From Micavibrio_C sp965231165 (GTDB taxonomy: Bacteria; Pseudomonadota; Alphaproteobacteria; Micavibrionales; Micavibrionaceae): 64,000 nt of DNA. How positions within the stretch are numbered: the stretch's first letter is position 1; every line of letters starts with the position of its first letter. The stretch is taken from assembly GCA_965231165.1 (NCBI GenBank), contig OZ246421.1, positions 1,054,001 to 1,118,000 on the forward strand, given 5' to 3'. Shown piece after piece: positions 1-7,994 of this stretch. Both the position numbers and the translations under genes were made by a program. The notes beneath the pieces are model-generated. The model was given only the letters and a program-made list of their open reading frames with translations. It did not search any database and was not told where the DNA came from.

Positions 1-477
1 CTCGGAAATGCGTTTGATCACAGTATCAAAAGGACGCTCACGCGCCGTGAAGATAATCGAACCGGTGATACGCGGATCAAGCTCGATATCGTAATCAGCC
101 TGCTCGGCCAGTTCGTACAAAACATCGCGCAGCGGTACCGTCTGATTGACAGAGATGGATACCAGCGGCATCGGCTTCATATTGTCGTTAGGCGCGGCGA
201 CATAGGACTGGAAATCAGGAATTGTATCTTTATCGGCTTCCGCAGATTTTTTGGCTTCAGCTTCTTCTATGCGTGGTGCCAGAGAGTCGCGATAATCCTG
301 AAACTCCAGATGAGAAGATCTATCCATCTTCAACTGGTTATCCACCAGATCGCACCCGGTGATGGCCACAGCCACAGCCATGGACAGGGCCGTTGTACAG
401 AACATTCTGCCCCAATTTTTGCCCCGCTTGGCGGTGCAGGAAGAACGCGTAAATGAAAGCTCAATCTGTTCTGTCAT
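1..477 (-). CDS. Type IV pilus secretin, lipoprotein form (MshL/BfpB-like), C-terminus beyond window
   Basis: The frame is open from an ATG at 477 through base 1, giving the first 159 residues of a longer protein. Residues about 22-43 form a hydrophobic stretch ending in a lipobox (AITGC), so the mature protein should be an outer-membrane lipoprotein. Residues about 105-159 (PLVSISVNQTVPLRDVLYEL, then a YDIELDP-type segment) read as a secretin/TonB short N-terminal (STN) domain. Lipid-anchored secretins of this kind form the outer-membrane pore of MSHA and type IVb pili. It lies downstream of pilU in the same direction with a 151-base gap, so it is probably part of the same cluster. The ring-forming domain is outside the window, so the secretin call rests on the N-terminus and the context. 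Confidence 0.78.
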   Translation of the reverse strand, partial: MTEQIELSFTRSSCTAKRGKNWGRMFCTTALSMAVAVAITGCDLVDNQLKMDRSSHLEFQDYRDSLAPRIEEAEAKKSAEADKDTIPDFQSYVAAPNDNMKPMPLVSISVNQTVPLRDVLYELAEQADYDIELDPRITGSIIFTARERPFDTVIKRISE

Positions 478-628
478 ATCTGTGAACTTATCCAATGGAT
501 CGTTAAAGAGGAGAATAAACCGTGAAAAGAGGACACCCCGAATCAGGGTATTCCCGTGTTCATATTTATACCATAAAGCTTAGCGGGGGCAAAACGAAGC
601 CTTGAACGGCCCTTGATCAACGACCTTA

Positions 629-1771
629 TTAGCGGTCTTCGGAAATTTTCATGCCTGAGGTATTAATGGAGCGCAGCACCTCTTTATTATCGGAATCGCC
701 GATTTTGATCTGCTGGATACGAATTTTCAGATCGCCCGGCTGATCAGCCTGAGTCAGCGCCATTTCCTCAGTGATAGAGCCGTCCTTATACAGCTTGATC
801 AGCGACTGATCGAAGCTGCACATACCCATCTGGTTATTCTGCTCCATCACGTCTTTTATTTTCGTAATTTCGCCTTTGTGGATCAACTCGCGCACCAACC
901 CCTGATTGAGCATGATCTCGATAGCCAACGCCATTCCCCCCTTCGCGGAAGGAATAAGGCGCTGCGAAATAATCCCCTTCAGGTTCGTGGAAAGATTCAA
1001 GCGTATCTGCGCGTGATAATCCTCGGGGAATAAATTCACAATTCTTTCAATTGATTGCGATGCATTGTTCGTGTGCAATGTCGCCAGACACAGGTGACCC
1101 GTATCTGCCGCCATCAAGGCCTGCTCCATGACCGTACGATCACGGATCTCGCCCACCAGAATGACGTCAGGGCGCTGCCTGAGAACGTTCTTTAAAGCCA
1201 CGGAATAAGACTCTGTATCTACACCAACTTCCCGCTGCGTGATGACTGATTTTTTATGTTCATGGAAATATTCGATCGGGTCTTCGATCGTGATGATGTG
1301 ACCCTCTTCATTGGTGTTACGGTAATCAATCATCGAAGCCAGCGTCGTCGATTTACCGGAGCCGGTCATACCGGTCACCAGGATCAGACCCCGCTTCTCC
1401 AGCGCCAGACGCTCCAGCACCGTGGGCAGACGCAATTCGCTAAAAGTCGGTATCTTGGAAACAATCCGGCGCAATACCAATGCCGGGAACTGGCGCTGAC
1501 GCAAACAATTGACGCGGAAGCGGCCAAACCGCCCGACATCCAAAGACGTGTTCAACTCCATCTGGGTTTCAAATTCGCGGCGCTGACGGCTGGTCAGGAT
1601 CGAGGCGATAATCTCGTTAATCTCATCGACAGTCAGCGGTTCGGGCCGAATATGCTCCAGCGTACCCTCAATGCGCAGCGACGGCGGAAAACCCACCGTC
1701 AGATACAGGTCGCTGGCCTGTCTTTCGTTCATGGCCTGAAAAAAGCGCAGTACTGCAGGCGCACTTGTCAA
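629..1771 (-). CDS. pilU: PilU-type pilus retraction ATPase
   Basis: A cytoplasmic hexameric ATPase of the PilT/PilU family that assists pilus retraction. The 380-residue length matches PilU. Visible motifs are Walker A GMTGSGKST (134-142), the Asp box IEDPIEYF (162-169), Walker B VILVGEIRD (203-211) and the His box TGHLCLATLHTN (224-235). The segment after the nucleotide-binding core (ISQRLIPSAKGGMALAIEIM) reads like PilU rather than PilT, because the AIRNLIRE-type motif of PilT is absent here and present in the neighbour. Its ATG overlaps the stop of the upstream pilT gene (ATGA), implying translational coupling. Confidence 0.9.
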   Translation of the reverse strand: MTSAPAVLRFFQAMNERQASDLYLTVGFPPSLRIEGTLEHIRPEPLTVDEINEIIASILTSRQRREFETQMELNTSLDVGRFGRFRVNCLRQRQFPALVLRRIVSKIPTFSELRLPTVLERLALEKRGLILVTGMTGSGKSTTLASMIDYRNTNEEGHIITIEDPIEYFHEHKKSVITQREVGVDTESYSVALKNVLRQRPDVILVGEIRDRTVMEQALMAADTGHLCLATLHTNNASQSIERIVNLFPEDYHAQIRLNLSTNLKGIISQRLIPSAKGGMALAIEIMLNQGLVRELIHKGEITKIKDVMEQNNQMGMCSFDQSLIKLYKDGSITEEMALTQADQPGDLKIRIQQIKIGDSDNKEVLRSINTSGMKISEDR

Positions 1772-2937
1772 AATGAGTACCCTTCGTCCTCAGCCGGGCC
1801 AGACGCAGGACGCGCGCCCTGCGCCATGGTGCGGTTGGGCATTTTTTGCACCTTCCCTTTGCCGCCGGCATCGTCCCCATCATCAGTCGCGGGGGCCTCC
1901 TCCTCATCCGTCGTTTTGAGCAAGGCGCGGCGCGCTTCTTCACGATCAACCATACCCGCCTCGACCAGCGACTTGATGGCGTCTTCCATGGTCACCATGC
2001 CGTAACGGGCACCCGTTTGAATCATGGAGTACATCTGGGCGACCTGGTTCTCGCGGATCAGGTTACGCACGGCGTTGGTACCCACAAGAATTTCGAACGC
2101 GCCAATACGTCCGCCGCCCTCAGCCTTCTTGAGCAGCGTCTGCGATACGACCCCCTGCAGAGAGCTTGCCAACATCGCACGCACCATCTCCTTATCGCCC
2201 GTCGGGAAAACGTCGATAATACGGTCAATAGTTTTGGATGCGGTGTTCGAGTGCAGTGTGCCGAAGACAAGGTGACCCGTTTCAGCAGCCGTCAGCGCCA
2301 GAGAAATCGTTTCATGGTCACGCATCTCCCCCACCAGCACGACGTCAGGATCTTCACGCAGCGCTGATTTCAACGCGCGGGCGAATGATTTCGTATCGGT
2401 GCCCAATTCGCGGTGGTTAATCAAACTCTTCTTCGATGTGTGAAAAAATTCAACCGGGTCTTCGACCGTGATGATATGGCGCGCTTCGTTTTCGTTGATG
2501 TAATTGATCAGGGACGCCAGCGTCGTCGATTTACCGGAACCGGTAGGCCCGGTGACCAGCACCAGCCCCTTTTCAAGTTCAGCGAAACGCTTCATCACCT
2601 TGGGCAGCTCAAGTTCATCCATCGTTGGAATCAGCGAGGGAATGCTACGAAATACGGCAGCCGTACCCGTACGGGTCGTGAAGATGTTGACGCGGAAACG
2701 CGCTTTCTCACCGAAGGCAATCGCGAAGTCGAGCTCCATATCGCGTTCGAAATCGGCGCGCTGATCTTCGGTCATCACCGAGTACAGCATCGTGCGGATA
2801 TCGTCGCTGCGCAGCGGATCGGCCTTGATCCGTTTCAGATCGCCATGGGCGCGGATGATCGGAGGGTTGTTCGGGCTCAAGTGAAGATCCGAAGCATTGT
2901 TCTGCATCGTGAAAGCCAGAAGCTGGGTAATATCCAA
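1768..2937 (-). CDS. pilT: PilT-type pilus retraction ATPase
   Basis: The 389-residue ATPase that powers pilin removal and pilus retraction at the inner-membrane base. Motifs: Walker A GPTGSGKST (130-138), Asp box VEDPVEFF, Walker B VVLVGEMRD (199-207), a His box (TGHLVFGTLHSN) and the PilT-specific AVRNLIRE segment followed by GMVTMEDAI. The last 50 or so residues are an acidic, glycine- and alanine-rich tail (TTDEEEAPATDDGDDAGG) longer than in typical PilT. It is followed at once by pilU (4-base overlap) and lies 126 bases after the prepilin peptidase gene. Confidence 0.9.
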   Translation of the reverse strand: MDITQLLAFTMQNNASDLHLSPNNPPIIRAHGDLKRIKADPLRSDDIRTMLYSVMTEDQRADFERDMELDFAIAFGEKARFRVNIFTTRTGTAAVFRSIPSLIPTMDELELPKVMKRFAELEKGLVLVTGPTGSGKSTTLASLINYINENEARHIITVEDPVEFFHTSKKSLINHRELGTDTKSFARALKSALREDPDVVLVGEMRDHETISLALTAAETGHLVFGTLHSNTASKTIDRIIDVFPTGDKEMVRAMLASSLQGVVSQTLLKKAEGGGRIGAFEILVGTNAVRNLIRENQVAQMYSMIQTGARYGMVTMEDAIKSLVEAGMVDREEARRALLKTTDEEEAPATDDGDDAGGKGKVQKMPNRTMAQGARPASGPAEDEGYSF

Positions 2938-3062
2938 AATAACCTCCGTGGGGAGTTGCTGAAAAAAGGCGGGAATAGTGTTCTATCTTAATGTTTTACC
3001 GGAAAAATCCGAATGGAAGGTTAAGATTTGAAAAGGTCACCCATCCCGCGAATCCCGTAGCT

Positions 3063-3893
3063 TCAGGATAACCCCGGAAAGGCCGGGAGGAAAGAGCCGA
3101 CGACAGGGGGAAATAGCGGCCCCTGTGCCAAAAGTAGCAGTAAAAAAGCCATCAGCAGCGCCGGACCAAACGGAAAAAGCTTCTGTTTTACGACAAATTG
3201 CCAGATCAGTCCCAAAAGCACCCCGCCCGCGCCCGCCAGCAACAGAAAAGCGGGTAATGACGTAAATCCCAGCCACAAACCGGCGACAGCAAAAAATTTT
3301 ACATCACCCATGCCCAAGGCTTCGCGCTTCAGGAAAAACATTCCCCCCTTCGCCAAACTGTAAGCCAGCAGGAAATAAACCGCCGCCGCGCCAAAGGCGT
3401 ATCCGTACATCTCTAAAGTATTGTCTAAAGAAAACGGCGTTTCGCTTTGAAAGAAAATAAAAATAAGACCCAGAAAAAACATGATGGCTTGCAACTGGTC
3501 CGGCAGGATCAAGTGATCCAGATCGATCACCAGCATCGCCATGATAAAAGGCGCAGCCAGCATCAGCACGATTCCGGCAGCACTCAACCCCCATGCTCCA
3601 TACACAGCCAGACACAACAGCAAGGTGGCACATTCAATCACAGGATAACGCCAGCCAATGGCGTGACCGCAATGACGGCATTTACCCCGCAAGAACAACC
3701 ATGAAAATAACGGCACAAGATCAAGAGCGGACAAGGTATGCCTGCAATGCGCGCAAGCCGACCTTTCTGCCTTAGAAGAGGAGGCAATCCAAGACCTGCC
3801 CGCCGGAATGCGGGCAATCATCGCCGTGGCAAAGCTGCCCAGACATAATCCCAGAGGGATAGTCACGAACAGTCCTGACAATCCCCACGACAT
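3063..3893 (-). CDS. pilD: Prepilin peptidase / N-methyltransferase (A24 family)
   Basis: A bifunctional inner-membrane aspartic peptidase that cleaves the prepilin leader and methylates the new N-terminus. It has the N-terminal domain with the CxxC...CxxC zinc-type pairs (C47, C50, C72, C75), a first catalytic Asp region (VIDLDHLILPD, 122-132) and the GMGD motif with the second Asp (194-197, D197). About seven hydrophobic segments are visible. The 276-residue length is normal for PilD. It sits 9 bases after the TPR gene, consistent with one transcript. No pilin substrate is encoded in the window. Confidence 0.93.
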   Translation of the reverse strand: MSWGLSGLFVTIPLGLCLGSFATAMIARIPAGRSWIASSSKAERSACAHCRHTLSALDLVPLFSWLFLRGKCRHCGHAIGWRYPVIECATLLLCLAVYGAWGLSAAGIVLMLAAPFIMAMLVIDLDHLILPDQLQAIMFFLGLIFIFFQSETPFSLDNTLEMYGYAFGAAAVYFLLAYSLAKGGMFFLKREALGMGDVKFFAVAGLWLGFTSLPAFLLLAGAGGVLLGLIWQFVVKQKLFPFGPALLMAFLLLLLAQGPLFPPVVGSFLPAFPGLS

Positions 3894-3902
3894 ATGCGGG
3901 TC

Positions 3903-5699
3903 TTATCCGCGACGAAGAACGGAGAGACGATCGTAAATGCGCTCACGGGGTACGCTGCGGCTGGCGCCATACATGACATCAACCTCCAGCGCACGTTCAT
4001 ATAGCTGGACAGCCTGCGCGCGGTTTCCGTTACGGTCCGCCGCAATAGCCATATTGAACAGATGCTGCGCGTTGTGAGGTTCGAGCGTCGAAGCGATGCC
4101 CAGATAACGCATGGCATCATCGAAATGCCCCAGCGCTGCATTGGTTACACCGATCTGCGCCGCGATACCTGCATTATTCGGGTGCTTTGAATACAGATCC
4201 AGCAGACGGCGCAGGGCCACCTCCGGATACTGCGAACGTACCAAGCCCATCATATTGACCAATGCCTCGGTATTGTCCGGCTTCAGTTTCAATATTTCTT
4301 CATAGCTCTGAATCGCAGATTCATTCAGCCCCATATTCTGCTGCGCGATAGCGCGCCCCATCAGGATGCGGACATCACGCTTATTTTTGGCATAGAGCTG
4401 GTCGAACATCTCAAGAGCGGAATCGTAGCGTTTGAGTTTCAGTGCGCGGTTTGCCGATACCAGCAAAGCCTCTGCACTATTCTCGCCACGATCCTTGCTG
4501 ACGATAATCATCTTCGAAGCGGGTTCGAGGACAGGGTTAATCTCGCGCGGCCCCACACTCGTCGCCATGGCGCCGGTGGGCACCTGTGCCAGAGAGTCGT
4601 AATAGACATCTGAATCATTTCCTGTCGGCATCGGCGTAATCGGCGCTGATACCTGACCATCCGCCGGAGCAGGAACAGCCCCAGACGGCGCTGGCGTCAC
4701 CGTATTCGGCGGCATCACGGGTACCGCGGCTCCGGTTACTTCCTGCACATTCATGACCGGCGGCACAGCGGCATCAGCCACAGACACTTCCGTTACTGGC
4801 GGCGTCCCTTCCGGGGCAGCCGGAACGAATGTCGGCTCGGTCACATCAGAACCTGGCGTTGGCACAACATCCAGCGCAGGCATAGGCGCTGGCGCTACAG
4901 GCGTTTCCGGGACAGGTGCCACAACCGGCGCTACTTCGGCGACTGGTGCTGGCGGCACCAATGCCGCCGCTTCGGGAACAACTTCCGGCACGACTTCGGG
5001 CGCAACTGGCGGCACAGGCTCCGGCGCGGCAGGCGCAGATTCCGGTACGACCACAGGCGGCGCAGCCTGCTCCTGCAGAGCCACTGTTTCAGGCGCTACG
5101 TTCACATCGTTACCAGCAAGGACTTCAACCGAGTTTTCTTCAACGACAGGTGTTTCCGGCGTCACGGCGGGGGCCGCCGCATCAGGCGCCACAGCCGGTA
5201 CTTCAGCGACAACTTCTTCAACCACAGGCGCTTCCGGAACAACAGGCGGCGGCGCTTCATTCAAATTCGCAAGCGGCTGCGGCGGCACATCTGCCACCAC
5301 CGTTTCCTGTGGCATTTCAGCAGGCATGTCAGGCGGCGGCAGCATGGCCGTATCGGCAGCAGGAGGCGTACCTGGCATTGCAGGCGCTATCTGCGCCGGA
5401 GAGCCACCCAGTATAGAAGGATTCATCACGATATAGCCGCCCGCACCCGCCGCCACGAGAAGCACGAGCAACGGCGCGACAATCTTTGTCATACCGCCTG
5501 ATTGTTTTTTCGGTTTTGAGGCATGCCTATCATCATCCGATTCATCGGCGTATTCATCATCGCCGTCATGATCAAACTCATCAGCACCACCAAGGGGCGT
5601 TGCGCTTAATGGCTCGTCGATACCCTCGACATCGATAATGTCGTCAGCACCACCCATCCCCATGTCCAGATCATCATGATCATCTTTATTGGACGTCAT
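3903..5699 (-). CDS. Membrane-anchored TPR protein of the pilus cluster (MshN-like)
   Basis: A roughly 598-residue protein with an acidic N-terminal cytoplasmic part, one transmembrane helix (around residues 70-92), a very long Pro/Val/Ala/Glu-rich low-complexity stretch (about 95-370) and four to five TPR units (about 405-580, for example NTEALVNMMG and NAQHLFNMAI). MSHA systems carry a comparable bitopic TPR protein (MshN), so a role as periplasmic assembly scaffold is an inference from layout. I chose the ATG at 5699 because AAGGAA lies 9 bases upstream; an in-frame GTG at 5702 is the alternative. A promoter-like sequence precedes it. The repetitive linker could cause length differences between strains. 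Confidence 0.75.
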   Translation of the reverse strand: MTSNKDDHDDLDMGMGGADDIIDVEGIDEPLSATPLGGADEFDHDGDDEYADESDDDRHASKPKKQSGGMTKIVAPLLVLLVAAGAGGYIVMNPSILGGSPAQIAPAMPGTPPAADTAMLPPPDMPAEMPQETVVADVPPQPLANLNEAPPPVVPEAPVVEEVVAEVPAVAPDAAAPAVTPETPVVEENSVEVLAGNDVNVAPETVALQEQAAPPVVVPESAPAAPEPVPPVAPEVVPEVVPEAAALVPPAPVAEVAPVVAPVPETPVAPAPMPALDVVPTPGSDVTEPTFVPAAPEGTPPVTEVSVADAAVPPVMNVQEVTGAAVPVMPPNTVTPAPSGAVPAPADGQVSAPITPMPTGNDSDVYYDSLAQVPTGAMATSVGPREINPVLEPASKMIIVSKDRGENSAEALLVSANRALKLKRYDSALEMFDQLYAKNKRDVRILMGRAIAQQNMGLNESAIQSYEEILKLKPDNTEALVNMMGLVRSQYPEVALRRLLDLYSKHPNNAGIAAQIGVTNAALGHFDDAMRYLGIASTLEPHNAQHLFNMAIAADRNGNRAQAVQLYERALEVDVMYGASRSVPRERIYDRLSVLRRG

Positions 5700-5756
5700 C
5701 ACCGTTATTCCTTCATCATTGGAGGCGAAAATCGCCAGAAATTAGAGCGCATTAAG

Positions 5757-5785
5757 ATTCTAGCAGACTTCGGAGGGCAAGTGAA
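5757..5785 (-). promoter_or_regulatory. Candidate internal sigma70 promoter before the TPR gene
   Basis: On the minus strand, TTCACT (-35, bases 5785-5780) and TAGAAT (-10, bases 5762-5757) are separated by 17 bases and point to the TPR gene start at 5699. A GGAGGG...CCCTCC inverted repeat (about 5771-5792) overlaps the -35 region and could be an operator or an mRNA hairpin. This 138-base gap is the widest in the cluster between the assembly ATPase and the TPR gene. Confidence 0.4.
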
Positions 5786-5840
5786 TCCCTCCTTTCTGCG
5801 GAAAATCCCGGTTTTCCCATATTTTTAAGGAGACAGCCCC

Positions 5841-6572
5841 TCAGGCAACCTTGCGACCATCGATCACGTTCAGGAAGGCGCGCTCGATATTGTCAGACTG
5901 CCCCACCTGCAACAAACCTTGCGGGGTGCCCTCGTACTGGAATTTGGTGTCGTGCAGAACCACAACCCGGTCGCACAATTCTTCCATGTCAGAAAGAATG
6001 TGAGAGCTTAAAAATACGGTGCGACCCTGCGCTTTTACGTGCCGCAGCATGTCCTTGACGAAGGCCCGTGCCCGCGGATCAAGACCGCTCATAGGCTCAT
6101 CAAGGATCAGGAGCGGACAGCCCGTCAATAACGTGGCCAGCAAACCCAGTTTCTGGCGCATGCCCTTGGAAAAAGTCTGCACCCGGTTTTTCAGGACGGC
6201 CGGGTCAAGCGCCAGACCGACAGCGGCATCGACGATATCTTTCTCGACAAACGGGGTTTTATAAAGCGCCAGCGAAAACCGGATAAATTCCATACCCGAC
6301 AGAAACCACGGCGGATCAAAACGTTCCGGCAGATAGGCCAACTGGCGTTTGCTTTCCATCGAAAGCCTGTCAGCGCCAAAAATATCGATCTGCCCCTTAT
6401 CAGGATCACGCAAACCGAGAATGGATTTGATCATCGTCGTCTTGCCGACGCCATTCAGCCCCATCAGGCCAAACATTTCGCCCGCAGCCACATCAAGACT
6501 GAGGTCGTCGAGAACCAGCCTTTTGCCGTACGACACATTGATATGGCTGATAGAAAGCGCGGAAACTGACAT
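5841..6572 (-). CDS. ABC transporter ATP-binding protein inside the pilus cluster
   Basis: A complete 243-residue ABC ATPase: Walker A GLNGVGKTT (38-46), Q-loop region, signature FSKGMRQ (about 133-139), Walker B LLILDEP (about 153-159) and H-loop (SSHILSD). It resembles the CcmA/NatA class that normally pairs with a separate permease, yet no permease is encoded anywhere in the window. It starts 6 bases after the MshK-like gene, so it is co-transcribed with the pilus genes. Myxococcus PilG/PilH/PilI is a precedent for an ABC module tied to type IV pili. Whether this one energises pilus assembly or serves a distant permease cannot be told. Confidence 0.85.
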   Translation of the reverse strand: MSVSALSISHINVSYGKRLVLDDLSLDVAAGEMFGLMGLNGVGKTTMIKSILGLRDPDKGQIDIFGADRLSMESKRQLAYLPERFDPPWFLSGMEFIRFSLALYKTPFVEKDIVDAAVGLALDPAVLKNRVQTFSKGMRQKLGLLATLLTGCPLLILDEPMSGLDPRARAFVKDMLRHVKAQGRTVFLSSHILSDMEELCDRVVVLHDTKFQYEGTPQGLLQVGQSDNIERAFLNVIDGRKVA

Positions 6573-6578
6573 GAAATA

Positions 6579-7325
6579 TTACTGGCCGGTTGAAGAAGCG
6601 GCCTGCAACTGGGCCGCCGCATCAGCCGTGATACCCGGCAGGAATATGCGGCTATCGAGATTGAAGCGCTGATGCGGACGAATTCTGACCGGATAGATCA
6701 GATTGGTATAGGCATCAAACCATTTCAGGTCGATATAACTTTGCGTGACCTTGATATCGATGATTTCTCTGGGGATAGCATCCGGCGCGATACGTTTACC
6801 GTTCAGCCAGACAATCCAGTTATCCTTGCCCTTGTACAAGATGCCCGAAAGCCCCAGTTCACGCACACCGCGCGGCGCGGCTTGTGCGGCAGAACCATCG
6901 GCAGCGGCCGCTATATCAGCATCCGTAGGACGTCGCGTTGTAAACAGCCGCTTGGCATCCTGCAGCAAGGCATGCTGCCACAGTGTGAAAACCAGTGTGC
7001 CTATTTCCTGCGGCCTGACGATATCCTTGCGCAAAACCGTCATACTGGCCATGGCTTCGTTCAGCTTGGTGAACGAAGCCGGATCCATCTCTTCGTAGGT
7101 GCCAGACGTCGATTCCATCCCTGCCGTATCTCCCGGCGCGGCGGTCGTTGATGGCACACCCGTTTCCGGGTTCGGCACCGCAGAGGCCGTAACAGCCACA
7201 GGCTGGTCCTGAGGTAATTCCTGCGCCCGGGCGCCAGTAGATGCGCCGAACGCAGATAGCGCTATTAGCGCCACACCCGTCAGCAGCATTCTATTCCCGG
7301 TGCCTGAACCTGTTTTTTTCAACAT
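6579..7325 (-). CDS. Periplasmic pilus assembly protein, PilP/MshK-like
   Basis: A 248-residue exported protein with an N-terminal signal segment (residues about 12-34, ending ARA-QE), a Pro/Thr/Ala linker, and a C-terminal beta-rich region (GLSGILYKGKDNWIVWLNG, then RIAPDAIPREI) that reads like the homology-region fold shared by GspC, PilP and MshK. These proteins connect the inner-membrane PilN/PilO complex to the secretin. It lies 3 bases after the PilO-like gene. Sequence similarity within the family is low, so the call leans on the fold-like pattern plus position. Confidence 0.7.
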   Translation of the reverse strand: MLKKTGSGTGNRMLLTGVALIALSAFGASTGARAQELPQDQPVAVTASAVPNPETGVPSTTAAPGDTAGMESTSGTYEEMDPASFTKLNEAMASMTVLRKDIVRPQEIGTLVFTLWQHALLQDAKRLFTTRRPTDADIAAAADGSAAQAAPRGVRELGLSGILYKGKDNWIVWLNGKRIAPDAIPREIIDIKVTQSYIDLKWFDAYTNLIYPVRIRPHQRFNLDSRIFLPGITADAAAQLQAASSTGQ

Positions 7326-7328
7326 GAC

Positions 7329-7994
7329 CTACAAATTCCCCAACGGTGATGCCGAGCCTGCGCCAATCTGCGCAGCCTGCTCGCGGCTCATCAATGTTTT
7401 CCATTCCAGCTCGATTTTGGCTTTCACCAGAACAGCCGGGATACCGCTGCCTATCTGGCGCAACGTTACTTCGTTCAGATCCAGAACCCGCTCAATACTG
7501 ACCGACGTAATAGACACATAACCAATGAAGGCGTTTTCCAGCAGGTAGACAAAACTGTAAACATCGGCATCGTCCAGCGCGTCGATCTCGATGGAAATCT
7601 TGCTTTTTAAAACAACACGGTCAGCGTCCTTTGCCGTTTCAACGTCTTCAATCACACCGGGCGTAATATTGTAGCGCGCGCTCAGGACGCGGGAATAACT
7701 CTGGATGGCCTCAATACGCTTGCGGGCCTCCAGACGGCTTTGCTCGCCGAGAAAACCCAGCGTCTGCAAACTTTGATAGGTGTTTTTTTCATTCTGGATT
7801 TCCGCCATCTCCTGACGGAAACGATCGGACTCGGAACGCTTGAAAGAAATGTCCGATTTTATTTGGCGCAAATCCTTCTCAAGCTTGTCATTTTGGGGGA
7901 TCATATACAGATATGACCCCAAACCGAGCACACAGCAAACCCCCGCCAGAATGGCGATGATCATCAATCTTTTTACGCCAATCAGCTGGATCAT
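7329..7994 (-). CDS. PilO/MshJ-like inner-membrane pilus alignment protein
   Basis: A 221-residue bitopic protein: short cytoplasmic N-terminus, one transmembrane helix (residues about 10-31), a coiled coil (about 35-85) and a C-terminal alpha/beta domain. This is the architecture of PilO/GspM/MshJ, which pairs with the PilN part to form the alignment subcomplex. Its ATG overlaps the TGA of the PilM-PilN gene (ATGA). The protein is recognised by architecture and gene order rather than by a signature motif. Confidence 0.72.
   Translation of the reverse strand: MIQLIGVKRLMIIAILAGVCCVLGLGSYLYMIPQNDKLEKDLRQIKSDISFKRSESDRFRQEMAEIQNEKNTYQSLQTLGFLGEQSRLEARKRIEAIQSYSRVLSARYNITPGVIEDVETAKDADRVVLKSKISIEIDALDDADVYSFVYLLENAFIGYVSITSVSIERVLDLNEVTLRQIGSGIPAVLVKAKIELEWKTLMSREQAAQIGAGSASPLGNL

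Noticed and set aside
4753..5436. Gly/Thr/Ser/Ala-rich open frame on the plus strand over the TPR gene linker
   Set aside because: It is the reverse complement of the Pro/Val/Ala-rich repeats, so its repetitive look is derived. It has no ribosome site or signal.
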